A DNA stretch of 64,000 bases from Macquaria australasica (lineage: Eukaryota; Chordata; Actinopteri; Centrarchiformes; Percichthyidae): positions 17,446 to 81,445 of the forward strand of contig SEMN01001227.1 of assembly GCA_005408345.1 (NCBI GenBank). The letters are read 5' to 3'. The position numbers were made by a program, and so were the translations under genes. Below the pieces are notes generated by a model. It saw nothing but the letters and a program-made list of their open reading frames with translations, had not been told where the DNA came from and ran no database searches. Positions 56,942 through 64,000 of this stretch are shown here, piece by piece (the stretch's first letter is position 1; the number at the start of each line of letters is the position of its first letter).

Positions 56942-57195
56942 TATTTTGTTCCCACATGGTGTGGATATCAGGTCAGGGTTAGAAGATTATCTTGTATACA
57001 AGATATTAAATTGTGCGTACAAGATATTATCTAGTGTGTCAAGTTTTATCTCGTTCCCACAAGATACTGATCACTGCTTAGAGTTGGTCACAAGTTATCT
57101 TGAATGCACAAGATGTTAGTTTGTGTGGAAAAGATGTGGGAACAAAATAAGTGAATATGTTGTTTATGGATCTCCAGTCAGGGTTAGAAGATATT
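56942..57195 (+). repeat. palindromic, transposon-like repeat in lamc1 3' UTR
   Basis: A perfect 16-bp inverted repeat (TATTTTGTTCCCACAT at 56942-56957, its complement at 57134-57149) encloses a perfect 18-bp palindrome (56988-57005, centred on TTGTATACAA) and several ACAAGAT words. A 16-bp direct repeat (GTCAGGGTTAGAAGAT) occurs at 56972 and 57177. This looks like a nonautonomous DNA element or its remnants; the family is not named. Confidence 0.7.
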
Positions 57196-57452
57196 ATCTT
57201 GAAAACATCTTTGAGGACTTCAGCGGCTCCGTCGGTGCGTCTTTAAATCAGCTCTGACATTTCTCTCCCGGGTCAAACACCATTTCACGTACTGATGTTG
57301 TAACACTACGGACGTTTTGTTTTATCGTCTCCCGGAAGTTGCTGCTTATCACTGGTGTTTTTACCGATCACACGTTAACGTTTTCTTCCAGGCTAAATCC
57401 AACACTATGCAACTTTGTACATTTTGCGTAGCGAGAATTTTATCTGATACAC

Positions 57453-57460
57453 TGGTGCTA
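57453..57460 (+). promoter_or_regulatory. lamc1: miR-29 8-mer target site in lamc1 3' UTR
   Basis: TGGTGCTA is the exact complement of the miR-29 seed (positions 2-8) followed by A. LAMC1 is among the matrix genes reported as miR-29 targets in mammals. Function here is inferred. Confidence 0.65.
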
Positions 57461-57531
57461 ATAATTATTTCAAATGTTATATTTTTGTGTGAATGTTTTT
57501 TATTATGACATAGTGAGGAATTCGTTATTTG

Positions 57532-57539
57532 TGTAAATA
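57532..57539 (+). promoter_or_regulatory. lamc1: Pumilio-type response element
   Basis: TGTAAATA matches the consensus UGUANAUA in the presumed transcript orientation, 38 bases before a poly(A) signal. A single short word, so only suggestive. Confidence 0.4.
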
Positions 57540-57576
57540 TATGCTTAAATGATTCAGGACTGGCTGATTTTAAAGA

Positions 57577-57582
57577 AATAAA
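57577..57582 (+). terminator. lamc1: candidate proximal poly(A) signal of lamc1
   Basis: AATAAA in an AT-rich setting. Use here would give a UTR of about 1.45 kb containing the miR-29 site but not the miR-124 site. Confidence 0.45.
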
Positions 57583-57969
57583 CCTCCAACATGCAAACGG
57601 CCACATTAAGTTCGATCACAATCAATCAACTGAAACCTCCAGGTTAAATATATAGAAATATCTATGATAACGTCTGTGGTATGTTATTATTATAATATGC
57701 TTGCTTGTATACAAGGCTGTGTTGCTGCCTCATAGCGATGCCAATATTTCATTGTGTTTTATTGATTCTCTGTGGGTTAATTCAACCTAACTGAATATTT
57801 TTGTTTAGTTTTTTTGGAGCTTTGACCCTTTTTACCAATCAGGGCAAGTTTTAAAGAGGGCGTCTCCGGCCTCTCGAGTCATTTTATGGAGTTTATTCGC
57901 TTGACTTCGTGGAGATAATGAGCTCGGTCACACGTTGCTACAGTAGTTAACTGTTTTAATTAGTGTTTT

Positions 57970-57977
57970 GTGCCTTA
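57970..57977 (+). promoter_or_regulatory. lamc1: miR-124 8-mer target site in lamc1 3' UTR
   Basis: GTGCCTTA is the exact complement of the miR-124 seed plus A. Laminin gamma-1 was reported as a miR-124 target in the chick neural tube, so the site fits a known regulatory link. It lies between the two candidate poly(A) signals. Confidence 0.65.
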
Positions 57978-58516
57978 ATATAAAGTTCGGTTGTAATCAC
58001 AGTCCCAACGAGGGCTTCACGTTATTATTTCACAAAGATGTCCTCTCTCCCTCACGCCGGTACAGAAGCAGGGTTTTTTTTTTTAAATCAGGTCCTTTAA
58101 CAGAGAAGACTCCCAAAACTGATCCTAATCCAGCAGGTAACAGCAACGCTGCCAGTTTTCTGCAGATATTTAAAGTGTCTGTCTGAGCAGTGAAAGAGGA
58201 TCTTAAATGTTCACTTCACCAGCTGATCTGGACTCTTACCGACTTGTTTTGCTGCTGTTCTCCCTCCATGCAGACGGCCGCTCTGCAGGATGTGCAGCAC
58301 GTACAGACATGATGTATAAACAGTATTTTAAGTTATAATGAACCGGTTCTTTGTATTGTAAGCCTGTTGTTGTAGATGGTGATGTGTGTGCTGCACAGCC
58401 TGCAGGCCTCCTCTGGACTGTTTCTTCTGTCGTGGTGACGTCATGTTTCCAGCCCTGTGAGGACCTGAATGACCCTGTTTGTTCCCATGTGCCTGTAAAT
58501 CCAAACTTAACATTTG

Positions 58517-58522
58517 AATAAA
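58517..58522 (+). terminator. lamc1: candidate distal poly(A) signal of lamc1
   Basis: AATAAA followed by more A residues, with T/G-rich sequence (CAGTTTGTGAATGG) shortly after. Sequence further on becomes repeat-rich, so this is the best end for the transcript. Confidence 0.6.
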
Positions 58523-58699
58523 AAAACATTACTACAGGAACCAGTTTGTGAATGGAGGCTGTTTTTATGATGTTGGTCCTAGCTAACAGACCACTGCAGT
58601 GTCGGCTGACTGAAGGTATTCAGGCACTTCAGCAGCTCTGTGGCGAATGTTAAAAACTGTTGGTGGCATTAGGATCTAAGAGTCTGCAGCCATGTCCTC

Positions 58700-59190
58700 T
58701 GAGCTAAATGCTAACATCAGCTTGTTTGGCAGGTATAATATTTACTATGCTCACCGTCTTAGCTTAGCACGTTGGGTAACATTTTACCAGTGTCCTGTGA
58801 AAACCATGCATCTCCAAATCGTCCACAAATAAAATAGTCCTGTTTTCAGCTTTGTGACGATGCATTTTTGGGATAATGTAATGGGGTTTATGGGACATTT
58901 TAAGCCTTTGTTATAGGCAGTAGACTAAGCTACAGTGGCGCCCAAATCAGATTTTTTAAAAATGTTTATTTATCCTACGAAGTTGGAGAATATCCAGAAC
59001 CCACACAGGAACTCTTAATCCTTCAGTTTACATGGTTTTCACTGGATAGCAATGATTAGCTAGTTAGCAGTAAACTCAGAGCAGCTGAGGCTGATGGGAG
59101 CGTCTGTAGTTCTGCAGGTATTTGTGTTGGACACATTAACATGTTGACCTGATGGTGGCGCTAGATGAAGAGTCAGAGGATCAGCAGTTA
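58700..59190 (+). repeat. old dispersed repeat interrupted by a later insertion
   Basis: The outer parts (GAGCTAAATGCTAACATCAG, 58701-58720; CAGCTGAGGCTGATGGGAG, 59081-59099; TTGACCTGATGGTGGCGCTAG) are consecutive pieces of a common fish repeat. Between about 58785 and 59050 lies unrelated DNA whose ends are inverted copies of GTGAAAACCATG. Confidence 0.6.
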
Positions 59191-60140
59191 TTACAGCTGA
59201 GCTTCAAAGCTCTCTAAATGCATGTTGGCGTGTTAATACTGTTTCGTCCCAACATTGAACATGCTCAGGAAAAACTTAAAATCGTCCAGTTATTTTGTCA
59301 TGAGTTAAACGATTTCAAGAGGTTCCCACTGCTAGCGATGTAGTCACACCAAATAAATGTAAAGCCCAAATTATCTATTTTATTGCCAGACGAATTTTGG
59401 GGGTTGTTGAGAAAAGAGCAGCACCAGAGAAGAAGAAATCCACCGCGATAGAAACACCAGGTCGACTTCTTTAATGTGAACAGTAATATTGACATCAACA
59501 GTAACAGTTTGTTCATCCCAGTCCTCGTCTTTTGTCTTTCATGTTGCTGAGCAACAATTCTTAAATAAAATCACATCTCAGTGTTTCATTGAAGAATATA
59601 AAATTAAAGCTCCTGTTTAAAATAAACCTGAACTTTGCTGCTTTAAGACGAGCACGCAGGGATCAGATTCAGCTGTGGTGATACAGCTCCACCCCCTTTA
59701 CCCATATTTGGAGTTCCTGGTTTGAGTCACAGATACACCTGACTGGCACATACAGGTACTTTGCATATCGTCACGGCTGCACCTCGTTTTGGGGGATAGA
59801 AAACCGAAGATTTGATAATATAATTTGACGTGTTTGGATGTATTCATTTCTTATTAAACAAACCTTTGTTTGATAGACATGTCCAACAGTTATTTTGCTA
59901 CCTCGTCTGAACCTGAGCATTCGCGATACCTTAATAAATTAAGGTGGACCGATCAGCCGTCATGCCCCTTCAGTCTTCCCACGTCCAGGTGGATCAATGA
60001 CCCAACACAGCGGCCAGACATGTTTATCCAGACATCTCTACATGTTTGACTGAATCAGCAGGTGTTGTTAGGCTAAGAGTTGTTGTAAATTAGCAACCTG
60101 TTATTAGCCAACTGATGACGTGATATTGGTTTGGTCTAAA

Positions 60141-60613
60141 GGCTGAATTTAGACCAAATCAGGCGCTGCGGGGAAAACTGCAGTCCTCCCATTCATTTGA
60201 ACGAGGGTCGTCTGTTTAGGCTGCAGCGGTCGGCGAAAAGACAGAATCAACTTTTGGAGAAATGCAACCGATGTCACGCTGCGGTGGCCAATCATGTAAG
60301 CGGGGGATCAGACCAGCAGACGCCCAGGAGAAGAGGAACCTTGTTTAGCATGTAGCATTGTAGCATTCTGCTGTTTACAGAGCAACTGTAAAGAGAGACT
60401 GATCGATCGCCACTGCGATGACCTTTCCAACCCTGCCAGGAGGGGGCACAAAGACGTTAATCGCCGTGCACTCTCTTGGCGTCGTGTCGCTCTTCAAGTT
60501 GGGATTTCTGGTTAGTTGTGTTACAATCAGCGTGGCCATGTAGTGACACTCCCACACCGCCGCGCAACCCTGCGCTAATCGCAGCAACGCCTGATTTGGT
60601 GTGAACTGAGCCT
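60141..60613. repeat. DNA-transposon-like element with 29-bp inverted ends
   Basis: The left end GGCTGAATTTAGACCAAATC and the reverse complement of the right end (GGCTCAGTTCACACCAAATC) agree and continue into AGGCG.TGC. The interior has no transposase frame. It lies 94 bp beyond the zinc-finger stop codon and may be part of its 3' UTR. Confidence 0.75.
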
Positions 60614-60706
60614 AAGGAGTAAAAAAACACAGCCTCCAGGCTTCACACCGTTCCTTCAGAGTCCTCTGAGTGAACTGACCATGCTCTGTTAAGCAGCTGC
60701 ATTTTG

Positions 60707-61731
60707 TCACGATGCCTTCTCCTCGCCGTGAGTCTTCATGTGGCGTCGGAGCGTGTAGACGTCGCTGAAGCACCTGCTGCACTCGCTGCAGCAGTACGGA
60801 CGCTCTTCCGTGTGGTGCTTCATGTGGTATTTGAGCGGCGTGCTGAGCGGGAAGCCCTTGCCGCAGACGGGGCAGGTGTAGGGCTTCTCTCCGGTGTGCG
60901 TTCTCATGTGGATCTTCATGTCCGAGCTGTTGGTGAAGCCTTTGAAGCAGAAGTGGCAGCTGTAGGGCTTCTCTCCGGAGTGCGTCCTGGAGTGGCGGAT
61001 CATGGACGAGGTGATGTTGAAGCACTTCCCGCAGACGCCGCAGCGGTACGGCTTCTCGCCCGTGTGCGTCCTCATGTGGATCGCCATGTTGCCCTTGCGG
61101 CTGAAGCCCTTTCCGCAGACTCTGCAGCTGAACGGCTTCTCGCCCGTGTGGCAGCGCGTGTGCACCGCCAGGTCGACGTTCCGCCGGAAGGTTTTGCCGC
61201 AGAACTGGCAGACATGGATCTTGACGTGCGTCTGCAGGTGCTCCAGCAGGTTCTCTCCGTCGGGCAGCAGTTTGCCGCACATGCCGCAGAGACAGTGCTC
61301 GTCGTCGGCGTGGATCTCTGCGTGGTTCAGCAGAGAGCCGCGGTAGCTGAACATCGTGCCGCAAACTCTACAACAACAGGAAGTGCTGTCAGCATAGTCG
61401 CTCTGAGCGGCAGCAGAAGGGAGGTCTGCTGGGAGGCTGAACTGTGGGGGCGGAGCATCAGTCAGCTCACAGGAAGTGCTCGGCAGGATGTCATCATCTG
61501 TCAGCTCCAAATTCAGAGCCTCCTCAGGGGGCGCAGAGTCCACCTGAGGCTGCTCGCTCTTACACTCCAGGCTGTAAAAGCCTTGGGAGTCCTGGTCCGC
61601 CATCGCCTGAACCTCAGGACTGCTCCACACCTCCTTCTGCTTCTCCTCCTGCTCCTGTTTGATGGCGGGAGGCTCCGGCTGCTCGTCGTCAGGCTGCTGC
61701 TGGAGATCGAAGCCGTTGAGCTGCCGAGCGT
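60707..61731 (-). CDS. zinc-finger gene, exon 2: linker, eight C2H2 fingers, stop
   Basis: Residues 62-402. Finger starts (first Cys) in order: CRVCGTMF, CGMCGKLL, CQFCGKTF, CRVCGKGF, CGVCGKCF, CHFCFKGF, CPVCGKGF, CSECSRCF. All eight keep two Cys and two His. The frame is open upstream of the acceptor only to a stop at 61754, supporting splicing. Plus-strand open frames across this exon are antisense shadows. Confidence 0.93.
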
Positions 61732-63197
61732 CTGCGGAGGAAGAGAGTCTGGTTTAGTAAAACTGCATGCTGGGATTAAAAGAAGATGGACTAGAGACTA
61801 AAACGTGTCCACAGAACTTCAGTATCAGAGATTCTCTGGCTGGTTAGATCAGATATTTCCTGATCTGTTCATTATATAGCACTGACGCTTGGAGCAGTTT
61901 GGTTTATTTAGTTAAATGTAAAAAGGGTTAAAGCATGTTTATATGACTCTACGGAAGCCGAGAACAGCCATGCTTGCAATTTGTTTTTTTAATGCCGTTA
62001 TCTCGAGATCACAAGTTAATTATTTTGTTATCTCGAGAAAACAAAAGGTTCTTTCCTTTTATTAGCTTATAATGTTCATCAGAGATCAGGAGTGCCGTAC
62101 CCATTATTGATCAACGCATCAGTCTGCACTTTAATCGAGGTCTAACAGGCAGAAACTGCATTGTTTCAGATCTGCTTTCAGATCAGTCCTCGTCATTTAA
62201 GGAGAAATTAACCAGTTATCACGAGAAAACGAGCTTTGTTATCTCGAGATAATGGCATTAAAAAATAATTGCACGCACGGCCGTTCTAAGCTTCATGTGA
62301 CCCAAACTGAGATGCCAAATATTTGAGGCTTACAGTACCGAAACTGTACGACACTAATAATAGAACATTTTCAGTCCATCACCGTCCCCGAGATGAGACA
62401 CTGTCCTGCTTCCTTTCATTTAAAACCTCACAACTACAAGACTGATTGCAAATATATCAAAGGCCAAAAACTTGTACGTGAAAAAACTAAATGTGCAAAT
62501 AAAAGCCAAAATGATTTGCAGGTTGTAAGGCTGGATAACCAACATAGCTGGAAAACTCAGGGGCCCCGCAGGCCCCGCAGGCCCCGCCAGGCCCCGCAGG
62601 CCCCACAGGCCCCGCAGGCCCCGCCAGGCCCCACCAGGCCCCGCAGGCCCACCAGGCCCCGCAGGCCCCACCAGGCCCCGCAGGCCCACCAGGTCCCGCA
62701 GGCCCCGCCAGGCCCCAGGTTCAGTGTGTGGTGGTTTGTGTGGTAATAAGCACCACAGAAGCAGAATGTAATCTGAACGATGAAGGCCTGAAGCTCAGAT
62801 GTCTGCAGGAGTATAAACAGTTGATGTCTTTTCCACATTAAATCACCCCCTTGTCATGACGTCATTAGTAGAGGGTAAGGAGGTGCAGCGTATGATCAAT
62901 ACAGTGCTGTTAATGAAGAGCCGCTGAATAAAAACAGGCGTGATGTAATATGACGCGTGTGTATGCGGGTAACCCCGCACCAGAAGCGAGAGCCTCCTCG
63001 TGTGAAACCGGACCTGTGAGTCCGCGGCTCTGCGGCGGCTCTCTGTCCGGACTCCGCTGCACGTGATCCGGTCTGTACAGGCGGATCAGCCCCTCCTCGT
63101 GCTCCACCATCACCCTCTCCACCAGCACGAGGATCTCCTCCGCCGCCGCCGTTAACCTCTCTGTGACCAGAGTCCTCAACATCCGCAGGCTGGACAT
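60707..63197 (-). CDS. C2H2 zinc-finger protein, eight fingers, two coding exons
   Basis: Probable nuclear DNA-binding transcription factor. Exon 1 is 63197-63014 and exon 2 is 61731-60707 (minus strand), joining in phase 1 to 1,209 nt, 402 residues plus TGA. The N terminus (MSSLRMLRTLVTERLTAAAE) has the layout shared by many teleost zinc-finger proteins, followed by an acidic linker with EPEPPAIKQEQEE. No KRAB, SCAN or BTB domain was seen. Eight C2H2 fingers occupy residues 182-396. Fingers 3-8 are joined mostly by TGEKP-type linkers; fingers 1 and 2 are diverged (spacing kept, linkers not canonical). I do not recognise an orthologue. The acceptor (CCTCCGCAG, 61732) is strong and the chosen donor (ACAG|GTCCGG, 63014/63013) is weak; a second in-phase donor exists slightly downstream. 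Confidence 0.88.
61954..62294. repeat. MITE-like element with about 55-bp inverted ends
   Basis: GAAGCCGAGAACAGCC at the left matches the complement of the right end (GAAGCTTAGAACGGCC). Both continue through TGC.TGCAATT, a T-run, AATGCC.TTATCTCGAGAT and ACAA. The length is 341 bp with no frame. GTTATCTCGAG words recur inside. Confidence 0.85.
62560..62716. repeat. GC-rich minisatellite, 9-10-bp unit
   Basis: Tandem GGCCCCGCA/GGCCCCACCA units, about 16 copies. It is open in more than one frame (Gly/Pro-rich peptides on the minus strand), a result of the repeat rather than a gene. Confidence 0.93.
63014..63197 (-). CDS. zinc-finger gene, exon 1: N-terminal region
   Basis: Residues 1-61 and one base of codon 62. 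ATG at 63195-63197 is the first in frame. The LRTLVTERLTAAAEEILVLV helix-like block and the following EHEEGLIRL match the family's first exon. The donor was chosen because G|AC gives an aspartate followed by ARQL, like the start of the second exon in related fish proteins. Confidence 0.8.
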
Positions 63198-63310
63198 CGT
63201 GGAGCTCAGACCACCCGGTAAATAAACACGCAGAGTCCGGCCGGTACGTTACCGCAGCTCGGATCACCACCGTCATCAACTCACGGCGGAAGTGGCGCTC
63301 ACACTACTTC
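63198..63310 (-). promoter_or_regulatory. promoter / 5' UTR of the zinc-finger gene
   Basis: GC-rich DNA directly upstream of the ATG; beyond 63310 the sequence turns strongly AT-rich. A GGCGGAAGTGGCG stretch (63284-63296), with an ETS-type GGAAGT core, lies about 95 bp upstream of the ATG. No TATA box is seen. The start site is inferred only. Confidence 0.5.
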
Positions 63311-64000
63311 AGAATAAAAGCTCCCCACAAATCTCAGCAATGACTCAAGAAGTTTTAATTTAATTTAATCTCAAAAATATCTTTAAGAAGTCTTTTAATC
63401 CCAGTGAGTACTTTATGTTGTATTTTCCACTTTATAAACTACACTTTTTCCATCTCTTTTTGTTCTTGTGCTGCTTTTATGTTTTGGTGGACAATAAAGT
63501 TGTGTTTTATTCTATTTTGCTTCTAAATTCTGCATTCATAAAATTAAGAATTATTTAAACTTTAATTTCTGTTTTTGTAAATCATGTCTTCTTCTTTGAA
63601 CAAAAAGTCTTTAAACTGCCACACACACACGTCTGTATTTATTATTCATTCTTTGCTTTCACATTATTTATCTTTATATTTTCTTTTTACTTTGTTTTTA
63701 TGTGTTGTGTATGTGTGTATATCATATATATGTATATATTTATAGTCTACTCATGTATCATTGCATTGTTATACATTTATTTAAAAGTTTATTGGAAAAA
63801 AACTGAAGAGATGTTTTTGTGTGTATAAAAAGTAAAATGCTGATATTTAGTGTCTGCAATAAAAACACAACATGAGAATAATGAAGGTGAGTAAAAAGAA
63901 AAAAAGACTAAATACCATGTCAGTGTGCTGTTATGAAATGTTTCATGTTATTTAGATTCCATTACTCTATACAGAGTACTCTACAATACTCTAGTTTTAT
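63311..64000. other. AT-rich intergenic DNA
   Basis: No coding potential. Plus-strand AATAAA words at 63493 and 63859 could belong to a transcript or retroelement tail, but nothing else supports this. Confidence 0.65.

Larger units (their letters stand above)
56152..58540 (+). other. lamc1: lamc1 3' UTR (inferred extent)
   Basis: AT-rich sequence after the stop without further coding signal. Candidate poly(A) signals are AATAAA at 57577 and 58517; the latter gives a UTR of about 2.4 kb. Sites for miR-29 (57453), miR-124 (57970) and a Pumilio-type word (57532) lie inside. A repeat-derived palindrome array covers 56919-57195. The end point is inferred, not shown by transcript data. Confidence 0.7.
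58541..60706. other. intergenic region between lamc1 and the zinc-finger gene
   Basis: The two genes converge here. The region holds a nested repeat (58700-59190), an element with 29-bp inverted ends (60141-60613) and otherwise AT-rich DNA. A minus-strand AATAAA (59379-59384) could end the zinc-finger transcript; no coding region is seen. Confidence 0.7.
61732..63013 (-). other. intron of the zinc-finger gene
   Basis: 1,282 bp. Contains a MITE-like element (61954-62294) and a C/G-rich minisatellite (62560-62716). No further exon seen. Confidence 0.75.

Noticed and set aside
60704..61801. Plus-strand frame of 365 residues
   Set aside because: It is the antisense shadow of the zinc-finger exon; no domain and no splice context.
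62420..62838. Collagen-like Gly/Pro-rich frames
   Set aside because: They come from the GGCCCCGCA minisatellite in the zinc-finger intron; the GXY pattern is irregular and no collagen exon borders are present.

Overview
The window is vertebrate nuclear DNA, almost certainly from a teleost fish and probably a percomorph. The evidence is a spliced laminin gamma-1 gene with GT..AG introns and a compact size, a C2H2 zinc-finger gene of a teleost-type layout, dense (AC)n/(CTGT)n microsatellites, and many short dispersed repeats of kinds common in fish genomes. No prokaryotic feature, CRISPR array, rRNA gene or convincing tRNA gene was seen. An assembly gap of 449 N lies at 41052-41500.

Layout. 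1-2560 is AT-rich upstream DNA with one MITE-like repeat. About 2570-3312 is the CpG-rich promoter, 5' UTR and first coding exon of lamc1. The gene runs on the plus strand to its stop at 56149-56151, with a 3' UTR that probably ends near 58517-58540. I reconstructed all 28 coding exons; phases are consistent throughout and the total is 4,785 nt, giving 1,594 residues, close to the human protein (about 1,609 residues, also 28 exons). Intron 1 is 27.2 kb and intron 2 is 7.4 kb. The remaining introns range from 79 bp to 2 kb. 58550-60700 is intergenic and repeat-rich, including an apparent nested insertion and a transposon-like element with 29-bp inverted ends. 60707-63197 (minus strand) is a two-exon C2H2 zinc-finger gene (402 residues, eight fingers). 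63300-64000 is AT-rich and otherwise featureless.

Function. lamc1 encodes the gamma chain shared by most laminin heterotrimers, the core of basement membranes. The sequence keeps the signal peptide, LN domain, LE repeats, laminin IV type A domain, the NIDPNAV nidogen-binding motif, the long coiled coil, the C-terminal cysteine and the glutamate third from the C terminus needed for integrin binding. Its 3' UTR holds perfect 8-mer sites for miR-29 and miR-124, both families reported to act on LAMC1 in other vertebrates. The zinc-finger gene is a nuclear DNA-binding protein of unknown target, convergent with lamc1 and unrelated to it in function.

No undescribed multi-gene system is visible. The most useful leads are a nearly perfect 30-bp hairpin in intron 1 (8301-8379), two other foldbacks, a transposon-like palindrome array inside the lamc1 3' UTR, a tandem TEAD-type motif in intron 3, a 24-bp minisatellite with a 168-bp higher-order duplication, and simple repeats lying directly on several lamc1 splice sites.
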